Positions 25,105 through 33,625 of a DNA stretch of 35,420 bases are shown in pieces. The DNA comes from Phycisphaerales bacterium. Lineage in GTDB: Bacteria > Planctomycetota > Phycisphaerae > Phycisphaerales > UBA1924. The stretch covers positions 1 to 35,420 of the forward strand of contig JAJVHS010000093.1 in NCBI GenBank assembly GCA_022072615.1, in the 5' to 3' direction. How positions within the stretch are numbered: position 1 is the first letter of the stretch; each line of letters begins with the position of its first letter. The position numbers and the translations under genes were made by a program. The notes beneath the pieces are model-generated. The model ran no database searches. It saw only the letters and a list, made by a program, of their open reading frames with translations, and was not told where the DNA came from.

Positions 25105-25743
25105 TCAGCCGATCGACCTGTCGGCCTCGCGCACGGCCTGGCAGAAGGCTCGGATGAGCGCGGGGTCTTTCACGCCGCGCGAGGATTCGACGCCGCTGGA
25201 GACATCGACGGCGTACGGGCGGACGGCTCGGATGGCGTCGGCGACGTTGTCGGGGGTGAGTCCGCCGGCGAGGAAGAGTGGCGTCGAGATGCCCTGGGCG
25301 GCCTGGGCGAGACCGTTCCAGTCGAGGGCGACGCCCTGCCCGCCGGCGGAGCCGTCGACGAGGATGGCGTCGACCTCGTCGATCTGGTCCCATCGAGCAA
25401 GATCCGAGCGGATGGTCGCGGGGTCGTAGCGGACGGCCCGGATCAGCCACGGTCCGCACTGGCGGACCATGGCCTCGTCCTCCTGGCCGTGGAGCTGAAC
25501 GTAGTTGGTCGGGCAGACCTCTTCGCAGTCGCAGAACTTCTCGATGGAGGGGTTCACGAAGACGCCGACGGTGGCGACGAGCGGTGGCAGCGCGTCCATG
25601 ATCGACCGGGCATCCTCGGGATCGATGTAGCGCGGAGACTCGCGGTAGAACATGAAGCCGATGGCGTCGGCGCCGGCGTCGGCGGCCTGGAGCGCGGTGT
25701 CGGCGTCGCGGATCCCGCAGATCTTGATGCGTGTACGGCCCAT
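25105..25743 (-). CDS. trpF: phosphoribosylanthranilate isomerase
   Basis: TrpF catalyses the Amadori rearrangement of phosphoribosylanthranilate to CdRP in tryptophan synthesis. The 212-residue protein has the TrpF TIM barrel: RIKICGI with the catalytic base C9, VFVNPSIEKF, YVQLHGQE, and ILVDGSAGGQG with the catalytic acid D130. The phosphate-binding loops near LAGGLTPDNV and VDVSSGVESSRGVKDPALI are intact. The length is normal. ATG 25743 has GGAG eight bases upstream. It lies 15 nt downstream of the second GT41 gene and is presumably co-transcribed; no other trp gene is in the window, so tryptophan genes are scattered here. Confidence 0.96.
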   Translation of the reverse strand: MGRTRIKICGIRDADTALQAADAGADAIGFMFYRESPRYIDPEDARSIMDALPPLVATVGVFVNPSIEKFCDCEEVCPTNYVQLHGQEDEAMVRQCGPWLIRAVRYDPATIRSDLARWDQIDEVDAILVDGSAGGQGVALDWNGLAQAAQGISTPLFLAGGLTPDNVADAIRAVRPYAVDVSSGVESSRGVKDPALIRAFCQAVREADRSIG

Positions 25744-25758
25744 GGATCGCTCCGTGAG

Positions 25759-27498
25759 TCAGCCCCCCACCATGGCTCGGACCGCCGACTCGAAGCGGCG
25801 CGCGAAGGCGGGCCCGTCGCACAGCGCCGACGACGCGATGCGGTCGCGCAGCGACCCGCGGTAGGCGGCCAGGCGTCCGGGGTCGGCGGCGAGGGACGCG
25901 GCGAGCTCGATGTAGTGATCGACGTCGCCGGCGATGAGTTCCGGCGTGCCGATGGCGTTCAGCAGGGAGACGCCGACGCGGCCCGCGTGCAGGTTGCCCT
26001 TGAGGGTGACGACAGGCACGCCCATCCACATGGCTTCGCAGGTGGTGGTGGTGCCGTTGTAGGCGAAAGGGTCGAGCGCGATATCGAGGCGGGAGTAGAG
26101 CGCGAGGTGGTCCTTCTGACCGGCGGTCGCCTGGACCACTTCGACACGCTCGGCATCGACGCCGGCCTTGACGAAGCGCTCGACCGTCCATTCGCGCACG
26201 CGCTTGTCGGCGAGCTGGGTGGCCTTGAGGAGCAGGCGCGAACCCGGCACGCGGTTCAGGAGCCGGGCCCAGATCTCGACCACGTGCGTGTTGAGCTTCA
26301 GCAGCGTGTTGAAGGAACCGAAGGTGACGTGCCCGGACGAGGCCGAGGGCGGCGGGCCGGGCGGCGGCGCATCGGGCGGCGGGCTGAAGCACAGGAAGCA
26401 CGGGTCGAGGCGGATGAGGCGTTCGACGCAGTGGGATTCGGAGCCGGGCGGGTCGGTGAGGCTGTCGACGAGGCGGTAGTCAATCGCTCGCAGGCCGGTG
26501 GTGGCGGGATAGCCGCACCATGTTGCTTGAACGGGCGCGGGTCGCAGGGCAAAGACCGGGAGGCTGTTGTCGCTGGTGTGCCCCGCGAGGTCGATGAGCA
26601 GGTCGACGCGGTCGGCGCGGATCCTGGCGGCGAGCTCGGGCTCGGGGAGGTTGGCGACGGGCCGCCAGTGCGAAGCCAGCGACTTGAGGCGCTGGGAGGT
26701 CGCGTCCTCGTGCTTGGCGGTGGAGTAGCAGATGATCTCGACGCGCGAGCGGTCGAAGTGCCTGAGGAGGGGCTCGACGAAGAAGGCGACGGAGTGGGTG
26801 CGGAGATCGGGCGAGACGAGGCCGATGCGGGTCTGCTCACTGCGGCCCGCCGGGCGCGGCGCCTGGCCGGGGGCTGGGTCGATGAGCCGGCCGTACTGCT
26901 CGTGCGCCTCGCGGATCTGGACGGGATCGGGATCGGGGAGGTAGTTGAGGGCGAAGGCTCGCCAGGAGGCGAGGGTGCTGTCGCCGGGGCGCTGCGCCAG
27001 GGCCTGGGACGAGACCTTGACGGCTTCCTCGGCCTGGCCGCAATTGAGCAGGCCCAGCGTGAGCTTGACGGTGAGGTCCTGGTCGGCGGGGTTGGCGACC
27101 AGGCCAGCTCGGCAGTGCTCGACAACCTCGGAATGGCGGTGGAGCGCTCCCAGGGCGTTGGCGATGCCCAGGCGAGGGTTGGGAGAGCGTGGGACGAGCG
27201 AGATGGCTCGTTCGAGGATAGGAACGGCTTCGGCGGCTCTCCCGAGGATGGCCAGGACGCTGCCGAGGGTCGAGGCGACCTCGCCGTCGTCGGGGAGGGC
27301 CTTGGCGGCCTTCTGGGCGTAGAACAGGGCCTGCTCGTGCTGCTTGAGCATCACGAAGGTGACGGCCATCGCGTTGCAGAGGGGGCCGCTGTTGGGTTCC
27401 TTCTGGAGGGCGCGGAGGAGCAGCTGCCGGGCCTCGTCAAGCCGGCCGGCCGAGAGCTGTCGCTCGACCTGTTGGAGGGTGGTCTGAAGCCGGGACAC
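25759..27498 (-). CDS. SPINDLY/OGT-type glycosyltransferase (GT41), second copy
   Basis: The 579-residue protein is a paralogue of the GT41 enzyme at 9678. Residues 1-190 carry TPR repeats (EQALFYAQKAAKALPDD, AVPILERAISLVPRSP). The catalytic half starts at RIGLVSPDLRTHSVAFFVEP with the conserved His, then LLIDLAGHTSDNSLPVFALR, APVQATWCGYPATTGLRAIDY and TFGSFNTLLKLNTHVVEIW. It ends with DPFAYNGTTTTCEAMWMGVP and LHAGRVGVSLLNAIGTPEL. A Pro-rich insert (about 365-380, CFSPPPDAPPPGPPPSAS) separates two catalytic blocks. GTG 27498 is the start, with AAGGAG ten bases upstream. It diverges from the subtilase gene, with 134 nt between starts, and trpF follows it closely. Substrate and targets are unknown. 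Confidence 0.92.
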   Translation of the reverse strand: MSRLQTTLQQVERQLSAGRLDEARQLLLRALQKEPNSGPLCNAMAVTFVMLKQHEQALFYAQKAAKALPDDGEVASTLGSVLAILGRAAEAVPILERAISLVPRSPNPRLGIANALGALHRHSEVVEHCRAGLVANPADQDLTVKLTLGLLNCGQAEEAVKVSSQALAQRPGDSTLASWRAFALNYLPDPDPVQIREAHEQYGRLIDPAPGQAPRPAGRSEQTRIGLVSPDLRTHSVAFFVEPLLRHFDRSRVEIICYSTAKHEDATSQRLKSLASHWRPVANLPEPELAARIRADRVDLLIDLAGHTSDNSLPVFALRPAPVQATWCGYPATTGLRAIDYRLVDSLTDPPGSESHCVERLIRLDPCFLCFSPPPDAPPPGPPPSASSGHVTFGSFNTLLKLNTHVVEIWARLLNRVPGSRLLLKATQLADKRVREWTVERFVKAGVDAERVEVVQATAGQKDHLALYSRLDIALDPFAYNGTTTTCEAMWMGVPVVTLKGNLHAGRVGVSLLNAIGTPELIAGDVDHYIELAASLAADPGRLAAYRGSLRDRIASSALCDGPAFARRFESAVRAMVGG

Positions 27499-27547
27499 CG
27501 CGGTCGAGCTCCTTGGGGGCGACCGGCGGCGGACCGGGCGCTGGGGC

Positions 27548-27574
27548 CAATGGTAGAACGTTGCGGTACCATTG
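27548..27574. promoter_or_regulatory. operator-like palindrome between divergent GT41 and subtilase genes
   Basis: CAATGGTA (27548-27555) and TACCATTG (27567-27574) are perfect 8-base complements around 11 nt. The right arm contains the GGTACCAT box (27565-27572), which lies six bases before an in-frame TTG at 27579 and 54 nt upstream of ATG 27633. The left arm reads TACCAT on the opposite strand, facing the GT41 gene. Two -10 boxes facing away from a shared centre, or one dimeric regulator site, would both fit. Confidence 0.4.
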
Positions 27575-27632
27575 CCCGTTGACGAGCGAATCGCCGGGGC
27601 GCGACCGGCCTTTCGTCCACGGAGGCGACATC

Positions 27633-30600
27633 ATGCGCGAGAGACTCACGCGGTTCATCCGTCGGAGCGGCCGGGCATCGGGACTGGTCGCGGTTCGGCT
27701 CGAGCGGCTGGAAGAGCGATACGCGCTGAGCGCGGCGTTCGACGTGGTGGGGCTCACGGCGCTGCGGGCGGACGCCGCCTATGCGCAGGTGGACGGGAGC
27801 AGCATCGGGGTCGCGGTGATCGACTCGGGTGTGTACTCGGCGCACCCGGACCTCTCCCCGAACTTCACGGCGTGGTACGACGCGGTGACGCGGAGCTCGG
27901 CGGGGACGGCGTACGACCCCGACGGCCACGGGACGCACGTGGCGGGGACGGCGGCGTCGGCGAACCCGGCGATCGGCGTGGCGACCAAGGCCCGGATCAT
28001 CGGGATCCGCGGGCTGCCCGCCGACGGCGAGCGCCAGCCGCAGCACGACACGGTGGCCGAGGCGCTGCAGTGGGTGATCGACAACCACACGGCGTACAAC
28101 ATCAAGGTCGTGAACATGTCGCTGGGGGTCCCGGGCGTGAACATCAACACGCCCCAGCAGCGGACCAACGCGGAGGCGTCGCGGATCGCGCAGCTCGAAT
28201 CGCTCGGCGTCACGGTGGTGACGGCGTCGGGGAACGGGTACGCGGACTTCGCGGCCCCGGGCGCCAGCGTGCCGGCGGTGTACTCGACGATCCAGGTCGC
28301 CAACACGTGGGAGGACAGCGGGGCGGGCGACGACCTGCCGAGCATCGGCGCCGGCGGCGGGAACTCGCAGTTCGCGGCGGTCGACTTTGCCCCCCGCGCG
28401 GACCAGTTCTCGGCCTCCAGCCAGCGCAGCAGTCTGCCCAACCAGGTCGCGGCGCCGGGATCGACCATCTACTCGTCGTGGAACGGCGAGGGCGGCAAGC
28501 TGTACAACACCATCAGCGGGACGAGCATGGCGTCGCCGCTGGTCGCGGGGATGGTCGCGCTCATGCAGGACGCGGCGTTCACGTACGGCGGCGTGTACCT
28601 CTCGCCCACGGACGTGCTGTCGATCATCCGGACGACCGCCGACGAGATCATCGATGCCCAGACCGATACCAACGCCCGGGCGAGGATCGAGTACGACCCG
28701 TTCGGGCGCGCCTCGCTCGGCGCGGCGCAGACACTGAACGAGACGGGGCTGACGTACAAGCGGGTGAACATCTACCGCGCGATCCAGCAGGTCGTGGCGC
28801 AGGTGCAGGGCGGAACGATCGACAACCCGCCGCCGCCCAACAGCGACACCAACTCGACCATCGCGACGTCCATCGCCGTTCCGTCGATGGACGGGACGCG
28901 GGTGTACGAGTACACGGGGTCGGTCTTGACCGACGGGTCGGTCACGGTCGGCGCCAAGGACATCGACCTGTACAAGGTGGTGCTCGAATCGCCGGGCAAC
29001 CTCGCGGTGGCGACGTCGGCGGTGGCGGGCGGAACGGCGGGGGTGCTGGCGCTGCGGCTGTTCGACACCAACGGCGCGGAGCTCTCGCGGATCGAGGGGA
29101 CGGTCGGCGCCGGTTACCCGACGCTGACGAGCGCACGGCTGAACCCGGGCACGTACTACGTGGGAATCTCGGGGCTGGGCAACACCGGGTATCTGGCGTC
29201 GTCGGGCGTAGGCGCCTCAGAGGCGACCTCGACGGGCGACTTCAAGGTGTCGTTCACGATCACCAACCCCGATCCCAACGGCGTCGTGCAGGGCGCGGTC
29301 CCGTTCGAGGGCTTCCCGAATTCGTTCCCCGGTTTCATCGGCGCGGACCTAGGGCTCGAAGTCGGGTCGCAGGACGTCGACTTCTTCGAGATCTTTGCGC
29401 CCGACGACGGCACGCTGATCGTGGACATCGACGCGATGAGCCCGTACGGCGAGGACGCGGTCGACACGTACGTCCGAGTGTTCAACGACCAGATGGTCGA
29501 GATCGCGTTCAACGATGACGAGAGCGCGGGGATCACCGACAGCTATCTCACGCTCGATCTTGCGCGCGGAGACCGCGTGTACGTGGCGATCGCCGACTAC
29601 TGGAACAGGAACTTCAACCCGGCGGACCCGTTCGAGCGCAGCTCGGAGGGGACCGGCGGCTTCTACGACCTGTACCTCCACTTCGACAACGGCGACTTCG
29701 ACGGGACGGTGCTGAGTTCGTCGCCGGTGCAGGTCGGGACGAGCGTGACGCGTCGCGTGGGCGCCGACGACGGGATGGTGGTCGGGTCGGACGGGTCGAA
29801 GGACGTGGATTTCTTCTACTTCGAGCCGGCGTCCGACGGACTGCTGGACCTGACCGCGGCGTCCTCCCCGACGGGTCCGTTCTCGTGCTCGGTCTCGGTG
29901 TGGGTGTACGACTCGACGCTGCAGGACGTGGTACGGATCGGCGAGGCGTCGGGGCTGTCGGCGCGGCTGATCGCGCAGGTGGTGGCGGGCGGGTTTTACT
30001 ACGTGGCGGTCACGGGGTTCGGGAACGCGGACTTCGACTGGTTCCAGACGGCGACGGGATCGGGCGGGCAGACGGGCGACTACACGCTGAACTCGCAGCT
30101 GCGGCCGCTCACCGACCTTGCGACGCTGATCAACGACTCGGTGCAGAACGCGACGCCGACGGCGATCGCCAAGGACCAGTCGGTGAAGGGCGACATCGGC
30201 CAGGACGGGAGCGTGGTGATCGGGACGTCGGACATCGACGTGTACGTCTTCACGCCGACGCAGACCGGGAGCGTGATCATCCGGACGGGTTCGCCCGACG
30301 GGGACGGCGTGGACACCGTGGTGCGCGTCTTCAACGCGGCGGGGCAGGAGCTGGCGGCCAACGACGACATCACGTCGGGGACGCTCGACAGCGGGCTCGC
30401 GATCCTGCTGCAGGCCGGGCAGACGTACTACATCGGGGTGTGCGCGAGCAGCGCAACGGCGTTCTCCTACAACGTGCTGACAGGGGAGGGCGCCGGGGCC
30501 GGGACGACGGGGGCGTACATCCTGTCGATCCAGGCCGGGACGCTCTTCACGGCGGACCCCACGGGCCTGCTGGGGGCCTCGGCGGGCGCGACGGGCAGCA

Positions 30601-31676
30601 TCAACGTGACGGCCCTGAACTCGCTGGGGCTTCCGGTCGTGCTTCAGCAGCAGGCCGGGGCGACGGTGTGGACGGGGTCTGATCTGCAGGAGAAGACGTC
30701 GTCGCCGCCGGTGATCGGCGAGGTGGTGACGTGGGTTGATCCCAAGGACGGGCTGAATTACGCGGCGGCTCGGACGTCATCGGGGCTGGGGCTGTTCACC
30801 AACACCGGCGGGGCGAACTGGACGTTCCGCAACCTGTCGACCGAGGTACCCGGGGCGGCGGTGATCAGCGGGGAGCTGACGGTGTTCGTCTCGACCGACG
30901 GGGTTGTGAGCCTGGCGGGCGTCTCGGCGAGCGGGGATCTGATCCGGTTCCTGCAGTCGGGCGGGGGCACGGCGGGGTCGTATACGTGGACGGCGGTGAA
31001 CCTCGCCGACGACCTGCGGTCGCAGGGGCTGCCGGTGCCGGAGTTCGTGGGGCGGATCACGAGCTTCGTGACGACGTGGAACGCGCTGAACGTGGTCGGC
31101 CTCGACTCGGCGGGCCAGATCCAGGCCGTGTGGTGGCACCAGTCCCTGGCGACCGGCGGCAAGTGGACGACCAACAACCTGTCCGCGCAGACCGGCGCCC
31201 CGACGCTGACGGGCGGGCTGACGGTGTGGCTGACGTACTGGAACGCGATCAACATCGGCGGGACGGACCAGGCGGGCAAGCTGACCGTGACGTGGTGGCT
31301 GCCGGAGTTCGGCGCCGACTGGCGCACGACCAACATGACCGACCTGATCGGCGGGCCGCTGCTGGACCCCAACAGCGTGTCGAGCTTCGTCACGCCGTGG
31401 GGTGCGATGAACATCGCCGGGCGCGAGGCCGACGGGACGATCAGCGTGTACTGGTGGGAGCCGGTCGGGAACCAGTGGCAGGTGGCTCGGATCTCCGACG
31501 TCATCGAGAACGCCACGGAGATGACCGGCCCGATCGTCGGGCTCACGACCAGCGGGACGTTCACGATCAACCTGCTGTCGACGGCCGCGTCGGGCGACAT
31601 CATCCGCTACTGGTGGAGCGTCGATTCGCAGGTGTGGGCGGAGGAGAACCTGTCGACTGCCGCGACCGAGGTGTGA
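27633..31676 (+). CDS. secreted S8 subtilase with four PPC-like domains and W-repeat propeller
   Basis: The 1347-residue protease starts at ATG 27633 with GGAGG seven bases upstream; an in-frame TTG at 27579 is an alternative. Residues 21-34 (VRLERLEERYALSA) match the LEPR-XLL motif seen near the N-terminus of exported planctomycete proteins; there is no classic signal peptide. The subtilase domain covers about 40-375, with the complete triad D64 (AVIDSGV), H99 (DGHGTHVAG), S298 (SGTSMASP), and oxyanion N201. Four PPC-like beta domains follow, each opening with a D-x-D-hydrophobic strand at about residues 443, 581, 724 and 867 (GAKDIDLYKV, GSQDVDFFEI, GSKDVDFFYF, GTSDIDVYVF). From 1013 to 1335, seven VW/NW/TW-type Trp positions bound six repeats of about 54 residues, a plausible six-bladed beta-propeller. 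No PEP-CTERM or dockerin ends the protein. It should degrade extracellular protein or process envelope proteins. Confidence 0.93.
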   Translation: MRERLTRFIRRSGRASGLVAVRLERLEERYALSAAFDVVGLTALRADAAYAQVDGSSIGVAVIDSGVYSAHPDLSPNFTAWYDAVTRSSAGTAYDPDGHGTHVAGTAASANPAIGVATKARIIGIRGLPADGERQPQHDTVAEALQWVIDNHTAYNIKVVNMSLGVPGVNINTPQQRTNAEASRIAQLESLGVTVVTASGNGYADFAAPGASVPAVYSTIQVANTWEDSGAGDDLPSIGAGGGNSQFAAVDFAPRADQFSASSQRSSLPNQVAAPGSTIYSSWNGEGGKLYNTISGTSMASPLVAGMVALMQDAAFTYGGVYLSPTDVLSIIRTTADEIIDAQTDTNARARIEYDPFGRASLGAAQTLNETGLTYKRVNIYRAIQQVVAQVQGGTIDNPPPPNSDTNSTIATSIAVPSMDGTRVYEYTGSVLTDGSVTVGAKDIDLYKVVLESPGNLAVATSAVAGGTAGVLALRLFDTNGAELSRIEGTVGAGYPTLTSARLNPGTYYVGISGLGNTGYLASSGVGASEATSTGDFKVSFTITNPDPNGVVQGAVPFEGFPNSFPGFIGADLGLEVGSQDVDFFEIFAPDDGTLIVDIDAMSPYGEDAVDTYVRVFNDQMVEIAFNDDESAGITDSYLTLDLARGDRVYVAIADYWNRNFNPADPFERSSEGTGGFYDLYLHFDNGDFDGTVLSSSPVQVGTSVTRRVGADDGMVVGSDGSKDVDFFYFEPASDGLLDLTAASSPTGPFSCSVSVWVYDSTLQDVVRIGEASGLSARLIAQVVAGGFYYVAVTGFGNADFDWFQTATGSGGQTGDYTLNSQLRPLTDLATLINDSVQNATPTAIAKDQSVKGDIGQDGSVVIGTSDIDVYVFTPTQTGSVIIRTGSPDGDGVDTVVRVFNAAGQELAANDDITSGTLDSGLAILLQAGQTYYIGVCASSATAFSYNVLTGEGAGAGTTGAYILSIQAGTLFTADPTGLLGASAGATGSINVTALNSLGLPVVLQQQAGATVWTGSDLQEKTSSPPVIGEVVTWVDPKDGLNYAAARTSSGLGLFTNTGGANWTFRNLSTEVPGAAVISGELTVFVSTDGVVSLAGVSASGDLIRFLQSGGGTAGSYTWTAVNLADDLRSQGLPVPEFVGRITSFVTTWNALNVVGLDSAGQIQAVWWHQSLATGGKWTTNNLSAQTGAPTLTGGLTVWLTYWNAINIGGTDQAGKLTVTWWLPEFGADWRTTNMTDLIGGPLLDPNSVSSFVTPWGAMNIAGREADGTISVYWWEPVGNQWQVARISDVIENATEMTGPIVGLTTSGTFTINLLSTAASGDIIRYWWSVDSQVWAEENLSTAATEV

Positions 31677-31704
31677 GCCTGCCGGCGGCGGGCTCGGCCG
31701 TCGC

Positions 31705-31710
31705 TACCAT
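31705..31710 (+). promoter_or_regulatory. TACCAT box upstream of ybaB, candidate -10
   Basis: TACCAT (within CGCTACCATC) lies five bases (CGGCC) before ATG 31716; no Shine-Dalgarno is present. It sits in the 39-nt gap after the subtilase stop. Confidence 0.4.
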
Positions 31711-31715
31711 CGGCC

Positions 31716-32093
31716 ATGTTCGACAAGCTCAAGTCCATGGGCGCCCTGGCGGGGCTCATGAAGAACCGCGAGGCGCTCAAGAGCGCCGGCGACCGCGTCC
31801 GGGCAAAGATGGAAGCCACGCGCTGCACCGGCGAATCGGGCGGCGGCGCGGTGCGGGCCATCGTCTCGGGAAAAATGGAAGTCGTCCAGATCGACGTGGC
31901 GCCGGCGCTGGTCAACGGCATGGCGGCCGATGAGACGACCCGCGCGCTCGCCGGGTCGCTGATCGCCGAGGCGGTCAACGACGGACTGCGGCAGGCCCAG
32001 CAGAAGCTCCAGCAGGCGGTCCGGGCGGAGGCCGAGGCGATGGGACTGGGCGACCTGGGCGACACCGAGGGGCTGGCGGACCTGCTCCGATGA
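31716..32093 (+). CDS. ybaB: YbaB/EbfC-family nucleoid-associated protein
   Basis: YbaB forms small dimers that bind DNA. The 125-residue product has the family pattern: an N-terminal helix (MFDKLKSMGALAGLMKN), the beta part with GGGAVRAIVSGKMEVVQIDV, and the C-terminal helix LIAEAVNDGLRQAQQKLQQAV. The N-terminal region is slightly shorter and more polar than in many relatives. In many genomes ybaB sits with dnaX and recR; here it is beside a Nudix gene instead, overlapping it by four bases (ATGA at 32090). Confidence 0.88.
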   Translation: MFDKLKSMGALAGLMKNREALKSAGDRVRAKMEATRCTGESGGGAVRAIVSGKMEVVQIDVAPALVNGMAADETTRALAGSLIAEAVNDGLRQAQQKLQQAVRAEAEAMGLGDLGDTEGLADLLR

Positions 32094-32896
32094 ACGGCGA
32101 TGGCTTTTTCCGTGGGTCGCGGGCGGCGGCCGGCGCGACAGCGTTCGGGCCGGTGCGGATCTGGCCGCTGCGCGCGGGCGGGACGCTGGTATTGCAGGCC
32201 GAGGCGGGCACCGACGCGGGCGCGGCGTTCGACGAGCGCGCGGAAAAACGCTGGGCGGAGATGTGCGCGGCCAACCCGCGGCTGCACGACGGGCCGATCT
32301 GGAGCGTGACGAGCTTCAACGAGGCGACCGGGGTGATCGGCGTGCGGCTCGACCGCTACAGCCGCTACGCGGTGCGTCCGTCGATCGGCCGCGGGGTGCG
32401 GATGCTCGCGGTGCGGGGGGTGGTGACTGCGGTCGACGCCGGCGGTGTCGAGCACGTGCTGATGGGGCTGCGCTCGCCGCAGACGCGGGTGTACGGCGAC
32501 ATGTGGGAGGTGCTGCCCGGGGGCGGGCTGCCGGCCGATGCAGGGGCCGGCGACCAGCCGGCGCAACAGCCGCCGCGTGCGGAGGCTTTTGTCGCGCACC
32601 TGCAGCAGGAGGCGAGGGAGGAAGCAGGACTGGAAGTCGCGGCGGCGGAGTGCCGGTTCGCGGGGGTGTGCGATGATTCGCACGCCGGGGGCTTTGACGT
32701 GCTGATGCGGGTGCGGCTTGGCCGCCCGCTCGAGACCGTGCGGGCGGAGATGGGCAGCCGCGACTGGGAGCACGCGAAAGTCCAGTGGCTGGCGGTCGGC
32801 GAGGTCGCGGCGTTCGACCGCGATCACGGCGCGGAGATTTCGCCGCCGACGCGGGCGATATTCCGGCACCACGACTGGGTGCGGGACGGCGAGTGA
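32090..32896 (+). CDS. Nudix hydrolase with altered Nudix box and extra N-terminal region
   Basis: Nudix enzymes cleave nucleoside diphosphates linked to another group. The 268-residue protein has about 100 residues before the Nudix fold (KRWAEMCAANPRLHDGPIWSVTSF), which resemble a separate alpha/beta lid. The Nudix box covers E165-x7-Q173-E174-A-R-E-E-A-G-L: the usual REUxEExGU begins with Q in place of R, and the Gly that should precede it (GGGLPADAG) is separated from E165 by about 14 extra residues. The metal-binding Glu pair E177/E178 is intact, so activity is likely retained. The start ATG overlaps the ybaB stop, so the two are coupled. Substrate is unknown. Confidence 0.82.
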   Translation: MNGDGFFRGSRAAAGATAFGPVRIWPLRAGGTLVLQAEAGTDAGAAFDERAEKRWAEMCAANPRLHDGPIWSVTSFNEATGVIGVRLDRYSRYAVRPSIGRGVRMLAVRGVVTAVDAGGVEHVLMGLRSPQTRVYGDMWEVLPGGGLPADAGAGDQPAQQPPRAEAFVAHLQQEAREEAGLEVAAAECRFAGVCDDSHAGGFDVLMRVRLGRPLETVRAEMGSRDWEHAKVQWLAVGEVAAFDRDHGAEISPPTRAIFRHHDWVRDGE

Positions 32897-32905
32897 GCCG
32901 CGCTT

Positions 32906-33400
32906 TCAATAGGACGAAGCGTTGGGACGGCCGGGGAGATCGGCCTCGCCGAAGAGGCGGAAGTCCTTGCGCCGGAGGATCTGCCCGCCGAGCGTGAGGT
33001 CGTCGACGGCCAGCGCGATCGTGGCGGTGCCGTTGGGCCGGTGCATGAGCGGGTAGGCGAACTGGATGAACAGCTCGGCGCTCAGCAGGCTCAGGCAGAG
33101 CTGGGCCAGGGTCTTGCCCTTGGTGAGCTCGACGACGAGCACGTCCTTTTCGGAGAAGGGGAGGCCCTGCTTGCGGAGCATCTCGCGAGCGGCGGAAGCG
33201 TTGTTCGTGATGATACGGACGACGGCGTGATCGCTGGCCTCGTGGACGGAGATCGCGCAGACCTGGCAGGGCGAGCTGTCGAAAAGTTCAACAAGATCGA
33301 AGAGCTTCCCGACCTTATTGACCAGGAAGACGCTGAACTGGGTCACCGTCGGCGGTGCGTAGTTCATCGTCGTTTCCAAGGGCGTGGCGGCCTGGCTCAT
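32906..33400 (-). CDS. ACT-domain protein
   Basis: The 164-residue protein opens at ATG 33400 with GGAAGG five bases upstream. Residues 15-85 are one ACT domain (VTQFSVFLVNKVGKLFDLVELF, AISVHEASDHAVVRIITNN, then AREMLRKQGLPF), a fold that binds small ligands such as amino acids. Residues 88-130 give a second beta-alpha-beta region (VLVVELTKGKTLAQLCLSLLSAE, FAYPLMHRPNGTATIALAV), so a tandem ACT pair is likely. There is no enzyme domain. Proteins of this type in planctomycetes commonly stand alone and may sense amino acids for a partner; that is inference. It faces the Nudix gene with nine bases between stops. Confidence 0.85.
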   Translation of the reverse strand: MSQAATPLETTMNYAPPTVTQFSVFLVNKVGKLFDLVELFDSSPCQVCAISVHEASDHAVVRIITNNASAAREMLRKQGLPFSEKDVLVVELTKGKTLAQLCLSLLSAELFIQFAYPLMHRPNGTATIALAVDDLTLGGQILRRKDFRLFGEADLPGRPNASSY

Positions 33401-33625
33401 CGTGTCCTTCCGATCCGTCGCCGCGGACGGGCCAACATCCGCATTCGCGTCGCGCGTCATTGCGCGACTCTGCGGCCGCGAACTCTCGCCCCTCGATCCC
33501 CAACTGAGCGCACCAAGATGACCTTCCCGCCATGCACCTAGCGATCCCCCGTCTTGCGCGGCCCGGCTTTTCCCCCGGCTCGGTCACCCCCACGCAGAAG
33601 CCATACGGACCGCGCTACCGGACGT

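Noticed and set aside
25012..27582. Long plus-strand open frame opposite trpF and the second GT41 gene
   Set aside because: Gly/Asp/Glu/Val-rich composition without domains, opposite two clear genes.
27579..27632. Subtilase start at TTG 27579
   Set aside because: ATG 27633 has a GGAGG at good distance and directly precedes the expected N-terminus; the TTG is kept only as an alternative.
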